A stretch of 61,664 nucleotides of DNA from Clostridia bacterium (GTDB lineage Bacteria; Bacillota; Clostridia; Lachnospirales; Anaerotignaceae). The stretch is taken from the NCBI GenBank assembly GCA_910575055.1, contig CAJTDC010000019.1:1-61664 (forward strand). The letters are read 5' to 3'. Below, piece after piece: positions 1 to 8,935 of this stretch. Position numbers and translations under genes: made by a program. A model generated the notes under the pieces. That model saw only the letters and a program-made list of their open reading frames with translations, was not told the DNA's origin and did no database searches. Within the stretch, counting starts at the first letter, position 1, and every line of letters begins with the position of its first letter.

Positions 1-1721
1 CTAACGGTTTAAATATAATTTATGGACCTTCAAATACAGGAAAAACATATATTGTTAAATGTATTGATTATATGTTTGGTTATGATAAAGAACCAATTGA
101 TATTTCTATGGGGTATCAACATATTGAGATTATAGTAAAAACAATGAATGGTATTTTGAAAATGAAGAGAAAAATTGGGGAAAATAAAATTCAAGTTGAT
201 AGTACAGATCCTAATATTTCTTCTGGAAAATATAGTACAAAAGCAAGTCAAAAGAATTATGATAAAACTATAAATTCAGTATGGCTGTCATTAATTGGTA
301 TTAATGAAATGCACTTAGTAATTAAAAATGAAAACTATAATAAACAAATATTGTCTTGGAGAACGTTTAGCCATATGTTTATGCTTACAGAAACAAAAAT
401 TATTTCTGGGCATTCTGTTATTCTTTCTGAGCACAAAATATCTAATACAGCAGAGATATCCTCTTTAATTTTTTTACTATCTGGTCAGGATTTTTCAGAA
501 ACAGAATCAAAAGATAGTAAGGAAATAAAAGAAGCAAAGAAGAATGCAATTAAAGAATATATTAATAAAGAACTCTTTAAATTATCAGAAAGAAATCAAA
601 AATTACTTAATCAATTAGAACAATTACCTAATGTTGATATTGAAACAGAAATGAAAGAAATAATAGCAAATATTACTAAACATGAGAAAATGATAAACGA
701 TGCTATTAATAAAAATCAAGAAATTCTTGCTCAACTTTATAAAAAAAATGAAAGTTTATCTGAGTGTAATATATTGTTGGATAGATATAATGAACTTACA
801 ACTCAATATACAGCAGATTTAAAAAGGCTTAGTTTTATTGTAGATGGAGAAGTAAATTATAACAAGTCTTTATTAACAAAATGTCCATTTTGTGATAGTA
901 AAGTAACTATAAAGGAAAATCATAACTATATTGAGTCTGCAAAATTTGAGTATAAAAAGATTAAGATGCAGGCAAAGGATTTGGAAAATGCTTTGCAGGC
1001 ACTTATTGTAGAAAAAGATACTTTAGAACGAGAAATTAAAATATTAATAGAAAATAGGGAGTCAACTGAAAAACTTATTGAATTAAAATTAAAACCACAA
1101 TTAGACGTTTTAAGTGAAAAATTGTTGTTATATAAAATGATAGTTGAAAGAAAAAAGGAAATAGATATTCTTAAAGAACTTGTTAAACAGAAACAGTCTG
1201 ATATTATTAAGAACGAGTTAAATGAAGAAAGTGAATTGAAATTTAAGGTAAGAGAGCATATAGATTATAATTTTATCAATATATTAAGCAATGATGTTTT
1301 TTCTTTTCTTAAACAAGGAAAGTATAGCAATTTACTTACTGTGACATTTGAAAAAGCCTCCATGGACATTATTATAAATGGAAAAAAGAAAGGTTCAAAT
1401 GGTAAAGGATATAATGCCTATTTTAATTCAGTAGTAGCTATTATATTATCGCGATATATGAAGGAACAAGCAAAATATTCTCCAAATTTTTTAGTGTTAG
1501 ATTCTCCTATCCTCTCTTTGAAAGAAGAAGAAATGAAAAAGCCATCAGAAACAATGAGATATTCGTTGTTTGAAAATATAGTTAGAAATCAAAATGGTAT
1601 ACAAACAATTATTATAGAAAATGAAATTCCAGATATAGATTATAAAAATACTAATATAATTCGTTTTACTAAAGAAAAAAATAATGGCAGATATGGTTTT
1701 TTAATGGACATAACAAATTGA
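1..1721 (+). CDS. Rad50/SMC-like AAA ATPase, 5' end outside window
   Basis: The reading frame is open from the first bases of the window (codon phase starting at base 3), so the true start lies upstream. A Walker A motif GPSNTGKT is encoded at 24-47, before the first internal ATG at 72. The middle is charged and helical, typical of a coiled coil, and contains a CPFC pair (882-893) that resembles a Rad50 zinc hook. Near the C-terminus LVLDSP (about 1493-1510) is a Walker B/D-loop-like motif. Known proteins of this plan are DNA-bound or defence-associated ATPases working with a partner encoded nearby; the partner would be off the left edge. The exact family, and whether it is a repair or an anti-phage protein, cannot be decided here. 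Confidence 0.8.
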   Translation, partial: NGLNIIYGPSNTGKTYIVKCIDYMFGYDKEPIDISMGYQHIEIIVKTMNGILKMKRKIGENKIQVDSTDPNISSGKYSTKASQKNYDKTINSVWLSLIGINEMHLVIKNENYNKQILSWRTFSHMFMLTETKIISGHSVILSEHKISNTAEISSLIFLLSGQDFSETESKDSKEIKEAKKNAIKEYINKELFKLSERNQKLLNQLEQLPNVDIETEMKEIIANITKHEKMINDAINKNQEILAQLYKKNESLSECNILLDRYNELTTQYTADLKRLSFIVDGEVNYNKSLLTKCPFCDSKVTIKENHNYIESAKFEYKKIKMQAKDLENALQALIVEKDTLEREIKILIENRESTEKLIELKLKPQLDVLSEKLLLYKMIVERKKEIDILKELVKQKQSDIIKNELNEESELKFKVREHIDYNFINILSNDVFSFLKQGKYSNLLTVTFEKASMDIIINGKKKGSNGKGYNAYFNSVVAIILSRYMKEQAKYSPNFLVLDSPILSLKEEEMKKPSETMRYSLFENIVRNQNGIQTIIIENEIPDIDYKNTNIIRFTKEKNNGRYGFLMDITN

Positions 1722-2176
1722 CACTTAAATATTTTGATTGTATAAAATAAAACTTTATATGTTTTAATATTTTTATAATGAAAATAGTAAGTATATTTGT
1801 TATATAGGACAAAAATTAAGTATTTAAAATTAAGGATAAATATAAGACCACTTCTTAATTGTAAGTAGTCTTATATTTATATATCTTGGATATAGTTCAT
1901 AATGTCATCATATTGATTAAATTGTATTTCCATATTACCATACATAAGACAACCTCATTTTATAGAATATTATTGCAGTAAAATTGCAGTACTCAGCAGA
2001 AATATCACTTTTTTGTTAGGGAATATTATGAAAAGAAATATGATACTATTTTTATAGGAAATAGGTTTTGTTTTGAAAGGAAAAGCGAAAAAAGCCTACT
2101 ATTTCGCCATTTTATCAATACAAAAAGAAAAAAACGGAACCCCATGAACCAAGTCACAAAACTCCGCTTTTTAAAG
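1722..2176. other. AT-rich spacer before tRNA-Lys
   Basis: No convincing gene is seen. It holds a terminator-like hairpin (1840-1877) and, on the minus strand, a 22-codon reading frame (1877-1945) preceded by a GAGG that could be a ribosome site, which is too short to call. A repeated word TTGCAGTA occurs twice near 1971-1990. The spacer lies between the ATPase and a tRNA gene, a place where islands often end, but no integrase or duplicated tRNA 3' end is visible. Confidence 0.4.
1840..1877. terminator. Intrinsic terminator-like hairpin
   Basis: Arms ATAAGACCACTT and AAGTAGTCTTAT pair with one mismatch around a short loop, followed by T-rich sequence. It would end transcription of the Rad50-like gene. 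Confidence 0.5.
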
Positions 2177-2249
2177 TGCACCTTTAGGGGCTCGAACCCT
2201 AGACCCACTGATTAAGAGTCAGTTGCTCTACCAACTGAGCTAAAGGTGC
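2177..2249 (-). tRNA. tRNA-Lys (anticodon CTT)
   Basis: Read on the minus strand, the 73-nt sequence folds as a full cloverleaf: acceptor GCACCTT/AAGGTGC, D arm GCTC/GAGC, anticodon stem ACTGA/TCAGT with loop CTCTTAA giving anticodon CTT, a five-base variable loop, T arm TAGGG/CCCTA with TTCGAGC loop, and discriminator A. The bases after the discriminator are CTT, so the CCA end is not encoded and must be added by the cca product encoded just downstream at 2940. Confidence 0.95.
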
Positions 2250-2447
2250 AGGTATGATTGACTGTAAAAGATATGATACAATAAAAAGGGATATTTGTCA
2301 ATAAAAATTTGTAAAAAAATAATAAAGAGAATGATTTTTTGACATTATGTTTTTAATTCATAAGTAATTATATTGCATTATTATAGAAATAAGTATAAAA
2401 TGAGATAAAGAATAAGGCATTTAGTAAGAAATAAAGGAGGATATATT

Positions 2448-2852
2448 ATGGCTTTTTTGTGGGATAAAAATTTAGAAACAGGAAATGAAATGATAGACCA
2501 GCAACATAAGCAATTAATTACAGCAATTAATAATTTATTGCAAGCATGTTCGTCTGGTAAAGGCAGAGAAGAAATTACAAAAACGATGCAATTTTTGTAT
2601 GACTATACAGCAAAACATTTTTCAGATGAGGAAAAATTACAATTAAAATATCGCTATCCCGATTATACAAATCATAAAAGATATCACGAAGAATTTAAAA
2701 AAGTAGTAAAAGATTTATCAATACAATTACAAAAGGAAGGACCTACCATTGCATTAGTAGGAAAAGTGAATACAAGCATAGGAGACTGGCTTTTAAATCA
2801 TATCAAAAGAGAAGATGTAAAAGTAGCTACTCATATTAAATCACAACAATAA
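2448..2852 (+). CDS. Bacteriohemerythrin
   Basis: This 134-residue protein has the complete hemerythrin di-iron ligand set in the usual order: His20 (in DQQHKQL), His57 and Glu61 (HFSDEE), His76 and His80 (HKRYH), and His118 with Asp123 (HIKRED). Hemerythrins bind O2 reversibly at a non-heme di-iron site. In strict anaerobes they are thought to scavenge or sense oxygen. The length matches stand-alone bacterial hemerythrins and there is no fused signalling domain. An AAGGAGG ribosome site precedes the ATG. The gene is monocistronic, with its own terminator at 2863-2892. Confidence 0.95.
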   Translation: MAFLWDKNLETGNEMIDQQHKQLITAINNLLQACSSGKGREEITKTMQFLYDYTAKHFSDEEKLQLKYRYPDYTNHKRYHEEFKKVVKDLSIQLQKEGPTIALVGKVNTSIGDWLLNHIKREDVKVATHIKSQQ

Positions 2853-2862
2853 AGAAATACAT

Positions 2863-2892
2863 AAAAGGGGTCTATGAATGGACTCCTTTTTT
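2863..2892 (+). terminator. Terminator after hemerythrin
   Basis: Arms AAAAGGGGTC and GACTCCTTTT flank a short loop and run into six T residues, the standard rho-independent layout directly after the hemerythrin stop. Confidence 0.7.
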
Positions 2893-2939
2893 AATGAATG
2901 GTACTAATGAAATAAATTGTATAAAAAAGGAATGAAAAT

Positions 2940-4142
2940 ATGAATTTGAATATACCTAAAAAAATAGAAAGAATATTACAAAAAATCAATTCTGCTGGAT
3001 ATGAGGCGTATATTGTAGGGGGCTGTGTAAGAGATTGTTTTTTACAAAGACAACCTCAGGATTGGGATATTACTACATCAGCAGAACCAGAACAAATTAA
3101 AAAAATTTTTAATAGGACATATGATACTGGATTGCAACACGGCACAGTAACAGTGTTATGGGAAGGAGAACATTATGAAATAACAACATATCGTATAGAA
3201 GGGAAATATGATGACTGTAGACATCCTAACAATGTGACATTTACAAAAAGTTTAAAAGAAGATTTACAAAGAAGAGATTTTACAATTAATGCCATTGCCT
3301 ATCACCCACAGCAAGGAATAAAAGACTATTTTTTAGGGCAAAAGCATATAGAACAGAAAATAATAAAAGGAGTAGGAAATGCAACAGAACGTTTTCAAGA
3401 AGATGCTTTGAGAATGTTGAGAGCATTGCGTTTTTCTGCACAGATAGGATTTGATATAGAACAGTCAACATATGAGGCATTACAACAACAAAAGGAACTA
3501 ATAAAAAAAATTAGTGTAGAAAGAATACATGATGAATTAGAAAAAATGTTATTGTCTAAATATTTAGAAAAAATAAATCTTTTGTGGCAATCTAAACTTC
3601 TAAATGAAATATCGCCTATATTATCACAAAAAATGGAACAGTATGGAGAAGAAGTAATAAAACAGATGAAAAAATCTCCTTTTGATAGAATGATACGATG
3701 GACAATATTTTTACAATATATGGAAGCAAAACAAGGAGAGGCATTTTTGAAATATTTAAAATTTGATAATGATACTATAAAAACAGTTGTACCTCTTTTA
3801 AAGCATTTAAAAGATGATATTGTGCTAGGAGAGTATGAATTACGAAAAAAGGCAAATGAAATAACAGTAGAACAGCTAAAAAGACTTCTTTTGATACAAC
3901 AAATACAACAAAAACAAAATATAAAACAACTACAACAATGTTTTGATAAAATATTACAAAGAGGAGATTGTATTACATTGAAGGAATTGGCTGTTACAGG
4001 AGAAGATTTAATAAAATTAGGAATAGCTAAAGGTAAACAAATCGGAAATATGTTACATTTTTTGTTAGATGTGGTGCATAAAAATCCAGAAAAGAATAGT
4101 AAAGAGATATTATTACAGTGTGCAAAAGAAAAACAAAAATAA
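2940..4142 (+). CDS. cca: CCA-adding tRNA nucleotidyltransferase
   Basis: A 400-residue class II nucleotidyltransferase. The N-terminal head shows GGCVRD (residues 27-32), the metal-binding pair Asp41/Asp43 in DWDIT, and RRDFTINA (111-118). A neck follows with EDALRMLRALRF, then a helical body and tail. It adds or repairs the 3' CCA of tRNAs in the cytoplasm. The two tRNA genes in this window lack encoded CCA, so the enzyme is essential for their maturation. A polyA polymerase reading of the same family is less likely in a Gram-positive with this tRNA layout. It lies 49 nt downstream of the hemerythrin terminator with its own start region. Confidence 0.93.
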   Translation: MNLNIPKKIERILQKINSAGYEAYIVGGCVRDCFLQRQPQDWDITTSAEPEQIKKIFNRTYDTGLQHGTVTVLWEGEHYEITTYRIEGKYDDCRHPNNVTFTKSLKEDLQRRDFTINAIAYHPQQGIKDYFLGQKHIEQKIIKGVGNATERFQEDALRMLRALRFSAQIGFDIEQSTYEALQQQKELIKKISVERIHDELEKMLLSKYLEKINLLWQSKLLNEISPILSQKMEQYGEEVIKQMKKSPFDRMIRWTIFLQYMEAKQGEAFLKYLKFDNDTIKTVVPLLKHLKDDIVLGEYELRKKANEITVEQLKRLLLIQQIQQKQNIKQLQQCFDKILQRGDCITLKELAVTGEDLIKLGIAKGKQIGNMLHFLLDVVHKNPEKNSKEILLQCAKEKQK

Positions 4143-4234
4143 GTTATATTCTAAAAGCTTGCTTCATATGATAAAAAGAGATATGGTTACTATTTTTATA
4201 ATACGAATAAAAGCACTGTTGCGGGGGGAGAGAA

Positions 4235-5221
4235 ATGGAATATAACTATGAAAAAATATTATGGGAAGGATATGGATTACGTTTTTATGGTGGAAATAGA
4301 ATTCGCACAGGTTACCTCTGCAAAACAGATAAAGGATTGCTGGAGATACGTAAAAATACTTCTCATAAAAAACAGATATTGTTTGAATATGATATAAAAG
4401 AGCATTTATATCAAAAGGGATTTTGTAATATAAATCGATTAGAAATAAGTCAACAAGGACTGCCTTATTATACGTGGGAAGAAAATGATTATATAGTAGA
4501 GAAGGCAGTGGAAACAGAACCTCTTGAGGAGGAGGAAAAACAAACATTTGTAATAGGAGCGAAAACGCTGGCAAAGTTACATAATGTAGCAAAAGGATTA
4601 AATAGTACGGCAGGATATTTTGCAGTAAAAAATCGTTTAAAAATATATGAAAAGAGAAGAATTGAATTGTTAAAAATAAAAAAAAGAATAGAAAAACAAG
4701 GAGGGTATAGTGCATTAGATTTACTTGTAAAACAAAATTATAATTATTATATAGAGAAAATAGAGCAAGCAAATGAATTGTTTTTAGAAGCAGAATATGA
4801 AAAAGAAATGAAAAGAGTAGAACAACAAAAAACAGTATGTCATAATGCTTTTAAAGGAGAAAATATCAGAAAAGATGAAAAAGGAAATGTGTTTGTGACA
4901 GGATTTTCAAAATGTACTTATGACAACACTATAGTAGATTTGGCAATGTATTTCAAACGTTTTTTAAAAAAACAGCAGTGGGATGTGGAAACAGTAGAAA
5001 ATATGTTTTCTGTATATCATAATGAAAATCCGTTATCATTACAGGATAAAAAAATGCTTTTAGCATTATTTATATATCCTGAAAAATTTCTTTCATTGTG
5101 TAATGAATATTATAATAAAAGACGTGTTTGTGTTTCTCCTGCTATGTTGGAGAGAATGGAAGTATGTATTGAAGGTATAGAAAAAAATGAAAAAATGATA
5201 AAATGGCTTCAAACAATTTAA
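4235..5221 (+). CDS. CotS-like spore coat protein (degenerate kinase fold)
   Basis: The 328-residue sequence follows the CotS/YsxE/YutH plan, an aminoglycoside-phosphotransferase-like fold found in spore coats. The putative catalytic loop reads VCHNAFKGENI instead of the usual HxDxxxxN, and the segment that should carry the metal-binding DFD reads TGFSKCTYDN before a typical CotS-like continuation VDLAMYFKRFLK. The key Asp residues therefore appear lost, suggesting a structural pseudokinase. The start follows a strong GGGGGGAGAG site. If the family call is right, it is direct evidence that the organism forms endospores, which matters for the interrupted protease gene further on. The family assignment is good, the exact role unknown. 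Confidence 0.7.
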   Translation: MEYNYEKILWEGYGLRFYGGNRIRTGYLCKTDKGLLEIRKNTSHKKQILFEYDIKEHLYQKGFCNINRLEISQQGLPYYTWEENDYIVEKAVETEPLEEEEKQTFVIGAKTLAKLHNVAKGLNSTAGYFAVKNRLKIYEKRRIELLKIKKRIEKQGGYSALDLLVKQNYNYYIEKIEQANELFLEAEYEKEMKRVEQQKTVCHNAFKGENIRKDEKGNVFVTGFSKCTYDNTIVDLAMYFKRFLKKQQWDVETVENMFSVYHNENPLSLQDKKMLLALFIYPEKFLSLCNEYYNKRRVCVSPAMLERMEVCIEGIEKNEKMIKWLQTI

Positions 5222-5345
5222 TTAGGGATAAATATTGTAATAATTCGTCGATTTTATACTAAAAATTGGCGAATTTTGTTGTCTAATAATTTATTATAGA
5301 GTATAATGTTTCTATCATTATAATATAAAGAAAAGAGGCATTAGC

Positions 5346-5606
5346 ATGGGATATAGGGACATTTATTTTGATAGAAACAAATCAAATCATGGTTGGTATA
5401 CTTGTGTTAGATGCGGTAAAAAACTTCGCAAATCTGATGTAGATATTGACCACATTATTCCTCAAAGTAGAGGCGGAAGTGATAACATTTTAAATTTGCA
5501 ATGTATGTGTAAAACTTGTAATCGTTCCAAACAAAATAGTATGGGATTGGATACAGTAAAAGATTTAGGAAAAAATATTGTTAGAAATCTATTTCGAAAA
5601 AAATAA
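5346..5606 (+). CDS. Small HNH endonuclease
   Basis: The 86-residue protein is an HNH nuclease with a structural zinc site: CVRCGK (first CxxC), then the catalytic DIDHIIPQSRGG, an Asn-rich stretch (DNILNLQ), and CKTCNRSK (second CxxC). It is a single-domain enzyme that cuts or nicks DNA. No methylase, phage terminase or intron is visible next to it, so its biological role is open; small free-standing HNH proteins of this type are scattered in Firmicutes. A modest AAGAGG ribosome site precedes the ATG by nine bases. Confidence 0.85.
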   Translation: MGYRDIYFDRNKSNHGWYTCVRCGKKLRKSDVDIDHIIPQSRGGSDNILNLQCMCKTCNRSKQNSMGLDTVKDLGKNIVRNLFRKK

Positions 5607-5655
5607 CATATTTTTAGGATTGTATACCCATTAAATATAGTGTCAGAGGTATGGA

Positions 5656-6066
5656 ATGATGGATATGAATGCCTATATGGTAAAAAATATTATAGGAGAT
5701 AGTCAAAGATTTATTTCTCCTTTTAGTAAACCATGTGGTTATTATATATACACAAGAAAAAATGAAATGATAAGTAATATAAGTATTCAAAAATATTGGG
5801 AAAAGTTAAAGTATATGTCCAAAAATATAGATATATTAATACAGCAGGCATTTAAGTCAGAGTTTTATGACTTTTATGGTGTTAATCAAGACCTAATTAC
5901 ATCTTCTGATGAAATGTGCCAACAATTAATAGTGGATAGTTTTGTTTTATATACAAATGATTATTCGATAGGGTGTTATTTATCAAATTCACAATTTATG
6001 TTTGGTCACTTTATTGATTGTTTATGGAGTAATAGTTGGAATTTAATTTACTCCTATATTTGCTGA
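5656..6066 (+). CDS. Hypothetical protein, 136 aa
   Basis: I do not recognise this protein. It begins after an AGAGGT ribosome-site candidate, 49 nt downstream of the HNH nuclease gene and on the same strand, so the two could be co-transcribed. The sequence is rich in Tyr, Ile and Ser, with no signal peptide or clear membrane segment and no recognisable motif. The position beside an HNH nuclease in an otherwise housekeeping stretch is compatible with a small accessory insertion. The reading frame is real-looking in length and codon use, but the function is unknown. Confidence 0.55.
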   Translation: MMDMNAYMVKNIIGDSQRFISPFSKPCGYYIYTRKNEMISNISIQKYWEKLKYMSKNIDILIQQAFKSEFYDFYGVNQDLITSSDEMCQQLIVDSFVLYTNDYSIGCYLSNSQFMFGHFIDCLWSNSWNLIYSYIC

Positions 6067-6236
6067 ATTTTAATCTGAAACATTATTAAAATGATGCAAA
6101 TTTTATAATCGTATATAAATATATACATAATCTTATAAGTTTTATACATTAAGGACACTTTTCCGAATAAAGAAGAAAAATAAAAAAGAAAAGCCAAAAA
6201 GCAAATTTTGTGTATTGCTTTTATGGCTTTTTTATG

Positions 6237-6602
6237 TTAGGGGATATATTGTAATCCCCACATCGTCATTTCGTAAAAAATAGGAAGCAATGCGTTTCCT
6301 TTTTCTGTAAGAGAATATTCTACATGAGGAGGAATTTCATTAAATTGTATACGAGAAACTAAACCATCTGCTTCTAATTCACGTAATGAATTTGTTAACA
6401 TAGTATTTGTAATTCCCTCAATGGCTTTTTTTAATTCTCCAAAACGCATAGGATTTTTGATACATAATTCATAAATAATTTGAAATTTCCATTTGCCCTG
6501 CAACATAAGCAATAATGAAATAACAGGACAATTTCCCTCATCAGTAAATATTCCTTTTTGTACTTTTTCAACATATTCTTCATATGTCATATTTTTATTC
6601 AT
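6237..6602 (-). CDS. HxlR-family transcriptional regulator
   Basis: The 121-residue winged-helix protein has the HxlR signature: CPVISLLLMLQGKWKFQII at the start of the helix bundle, MRFGELKKAIEGITNTMLT as the recognition region, and a PHVEYSLTEKG wing. HxlR proteins are redox- or aldehyde-responsive regulators that usually act on divergent genes. The start at 6602 is chosen because AAGGAGAG sits just upstream; a longer frame begins further upstream but lacks a ribosome site. It is divergent from the flavin-reductase-like gene at 6776, and a perfect inverted repeat in the spacer is a likely operator. A second HxlR/flavoprotein pair is at 16957-17956. Confidence 0.88.
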   Translation of the reverse strand: MNKNMTYEEYVEKVQKGIFTDEGNCPVISLLLMLQGKWKFQIIYELCIKNPMRFGELKKAIEGITNTMLTNSLRELEADGLVSRIQFNEIPPHVEYSLTEKGNALLPIFYEMTMWGLQYIP

Positions 6603-6640
6603 AATAACTCTCCTTTTGGTTTGTAGCACTGTTTTTATAA

Positions 6641-6666
6641 ACTTAGTATAGTATAACATACTAAGT
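6641..6666. promoter_or_regulatory. Inverted repeat, candidate HxlR operator
   Basis: A perfect 9-bp inverted repeat (ACTTAGTAT and ATACTAAGT, eight-base spacer) lies between the divergent HxlR and flavin-reductase genes, upstream of the HxlR start. The spacer also contains GCGTACTT, whose complement AAGTACGC recurs in the second HxlR spacer at about 17577. Confidence 0.5.
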
Positions 6667-6775
6667 AAGAACAAACTGCGTACTTGAATTATTTTATAAA
6701 CTAAATATAATAAATATATCAATAAAAGTCAATTTTAATAAAATAATAGTATTGTGGAAAGGAATGTTTTTATTT

Positions 6776-7279
6776 ATGAAAGAAATAAAATTTAATGAAG
6801 CAGCAGCTATTACTTCTCCTAATCCTCTTGTGTTAGTGTGTACAGAAAAAGAAAATGGTTGTTTAAATATCGCACCAGTATCGTTTTTTATGTATACTTC
6901 TGTTAATCCTCCAATGCTTGCTTTTGCTATGGGAAAGGCATCTAATTCAGGTGAAAATATCCGCAGAACTGGAAAAGCTATAATTTCTACAGCTGGTGAT
7001 AGCTTAAAAGAGGCTGTAATGACATATGGCTCTACAAGCGGGAGAAAAATAGATAAAATGACACATACACCTATTGTATTGCAAAGTGTAGAAGGAAGTG
7101 ACATTCAATTTCCAGAGGATACAAAACTGGCATTTGTTGTTTCTCTTACAAAAACGATAGAAGCAGGTGATCATTATTTATATTTATGTGATATTGATAA
7201 AATAGTAGCAGATGAAACAAAAGAAGTATTGTTTGCGTGGAATGGATATGCAAAACTTGCTTGTGCACAACAAAAATAA
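6776..7279 (+). CDS. Flavin reductase-like FMN-binding protein
   Basis: The 167-residue protein matches the flavin reductase-like split-barrel family: an N-terminal strand region with LVLVCTEKENG, the segment NIAPVSFFMYTSVNPPMLAF, and a conserved-looking SGENIRRTGKAIIS. Members bind FMN and transfer electrons from NAD(P)H to flavin or to a partner. The ATG at 6776 is preferred over two ATGs just upstream because AAAGGA overlaps them. It diverges from the HxlR gene and is probably its target, so expression may respond to redox or electrophile stress. The substrate is unknown. Confidence 0.8.
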   Translation: MKEIKFNEAAAITSPNPLVLVCTEKENGCLNIAPVSFFMYTSVNPPMLAFAMGKASNSGENIRRTGKAIISTAGDSLKEAVMTYGSTSGRKIDKMTHTPIVLQSVEGSDIQFPEDTKLAFVVSLTKTIEAGDHYLYLCDIDKIVADETKEVLFAWNGYAKLACAQQK

Positions 7280-7294
7280 ATTATAGTGAAAACA

Positions 7295-7331
7295 AAAAAC
7301 CTTATCTTTATTTTAAGAGATAAGGTTTTTA
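7295..7331. terminator. Bidirectional terminator
   Basis: AAAACCTTATCT and AGATAAGGTTTT form a perfect hairpin with A-run and T-run on either side, placed between the convergent flavin-reductase gene and argH, so it can serve both. Confidence 0.8.
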
Positions 7332-7337
7332 GATATA

Positions 7338-8714
7338 TTATATTGTTTTCAAATAATCATCATTAATAGAAATTAGTTTTTGAATGTATTCTTTGGAAGG
7401 GCCTCCCTCTACATTTCTAGCATCAACACATTTTTCTACTTTAATAGCATCATATACTGTTTCATTAAATACAGGAGAAATTGCTTGATATTCTTGTAAT
7501 GATAAATCATCTAAATTAGTGTTGTGATTAATGCAGTATAACACAAGCTGACCAATAATAGCGTGAGCATCTCTAAAGGGCACACCATTTTTTACAAGCC
7601 AATCCGCAGCATCTGTAGCATTTGTAAAACCACCTTTTGTAGCAAAATACATATTTTGTTTATTTACTGTCATAGTATCTATCATAGCAGTAAATACAGG
7701 TAAACACATTTTAATAGTATCTACAGCAGAAAATACAGCTTCTTTGTCTTCCTGCATATCTTTGTTATAGGCAAGAGGGAGTCCTTTCATTGTAGTGAAA
7801 AGTCCTATTAAATTACCATAAACACGTCCTGTTTTACCTCTAATTAATTCTGCCATATCAGGATTTTTTTTCTGAGGCATAATGCTAGAGCCTGTAGAAT
7901 AAGCATCATCTAATTCTATAAAACGAAATTCATGGCTGCTCCAAAGTATTATTTCTTCGCAAAAACGACTTAAGTGCATCATAATAATAGAAAGTGTAGA
8001 AGTTAGTTCAATACAAAAATCTCTGTCACTTACACCATCCATACTATTTAATGTAATGCTGTCAAAACCTAATTGTTCTGCAACGAAATTTCTATCAAGA
8101 GGGTATGTTGTAGAAGCTAAAGCACCAGAACCAAGAGGCATACTGTTAGTGCGTTTGTATGTGTCTGTTAAGCGGTCATAATCTCTTTTGAACATTTCGA
8201 CATAGGCAAGCATATGATGAGCAAATGTAATAGGTTGTGCTCTTTGTAAATGAGTATAGCCTGGCATAATGGTATCAATATGGTCTGAAGCAATACGATT
8301 TAATACTACCATAGTGTTTTTTAACAGAGATTGTATTTGCTTAATTTCTGTTTTAATATACATACGAATGTCTAAAGCAACTTGGTCATTTCTGCTTCTG
8401 CCTGTATGAAGACGTTTTCCAACATCACCTATACGTTCAATTAATATGGTTTCAATATTCATATGAATATCTTCTGCTTTTTCATCAAATGTAACAATAC
8501 CGGCTTCAATATCATTTAATATTTCTTTTAATGTTTTTTGTATTAAATCAGCATCTTCATTTGAAATAATACCTTGTTTTCCTAACATAGTAGCGTGGGC
8601 AATACTGCCAGTAATGTCTTCTTTGTAAAGACGCTGGTCAAAAGAAATAGAAGAATGAAAATGGTCTGTAAAACTGTCTGTAGATTTTGTAAATCTGCCA
8701 CCCCAAAGTTTCAT
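7338..8714 (-). CDS. argH: Argininosuccinate lyase
   Basis: A full-length 458-residue enzyme of the fumarase/aspartase superfamily. The class signature [12 protein letters not shown] is present, with the N-terminal LWGGRFTK and the [12 protein letters not shown] and HLQRAQP segments of ArgH. It splits argininosuccinate into arginine and fumarate, the last step of arginine synthesis, in the cytoplasm. It lies 221 nt downstream of argG on the same strand. AAAGGAGTG precedes the start, and a hairpin in the spacer ends only a few bases before that ribosome site, so translation may be controlled separately from argG. Confidence 0.97.
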   Translation of the reverse strand: MKLWGGRFTKSTDSFTDHFHSSISFDQRLYKEDITGSIAHATMLGKQGIISNEDADLIQKTLKEILNDIEAGIVTFDEKAEDIHMNIETILIERIGDVGKRLHTGRSRNDQVALDIRMYIKTEIKQIQSLLKNTMVVLNRIASDHIDTIMPGYTHLQRAQPITFAHHMLAYVEMFKRDYDRLTDTYKRTNSMPLGSGALASTTYPLDRNFVAEQLGFDSITLNSMDGVSDRDFCIELTSTLSIIMMHLSRFCEEIILWSSHEFRFIELDDAYSTGSSIMPQKKNPDMAELIRGKTGRVYGNLIGLFTTMKGLPLAYNKDMQEDKEAVFSAVDTIKMCLPVFTAMIDTMTVNKQNMYFATKGGFTNATDAADWLVKNGVPFRDAHAIIGQLVLYCINHNTNLDDLSLQEYQAISPVFNETVYDAIKVEKCVDARNVEGGPSKEYIQKLISINDDYLKTI

Positions 8715-8731
8715 AAAAAAACACTCCTTTC

Positions 8732-8820
8732 TTGAGGTTTTTCCTCAAATATTGCAAACTTTTTATGAAGAAAGTTTGACAAAGAATTTTAATACAGCCT
8801 CAAGCTATGCTTGAGGCTGT
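8732..8820 (-). promoter_or_regulatory. Three-hairpin spacer between argG and argH
   Basis: On the minus strand three hairpins occur in order: a perfect 12-bp stem (ACAGCCTCAAGC/GCTTGAGGCTGT, 8794-8820), CAAACTTT/AAAGTTTG (8755-8778), and TTGAGG/CCTCAA (8732-8748) next to the argH ribosome site. The 3' arm of the first (CTTGAGG) can also pair with the 3' arm of the last (CCTCAAG), making mutually exclusive folds possible. No strong T-run follows the first stem, so simple termination is not obvious. Confidence 0.55.
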
Positions 8821-8935
8821 TAAATTTATTATTGATAAATAATCCTTTTGAGTAATAAAATTAATATACTTTAGAAAATCGCATAAATAAGCGATTTCCA
8901 TAAAAGTGAATAAGTTTGGACAAAGCCTAATGTTT

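Noticed and set aside
1877-2249. tRNA-Lys as the attachment site of an island carrying the Rad50-like gene.
   Set aside because: No integrase and no duplicated tRNA 3' end are visible in the window. The idea needs the upstream sequence.
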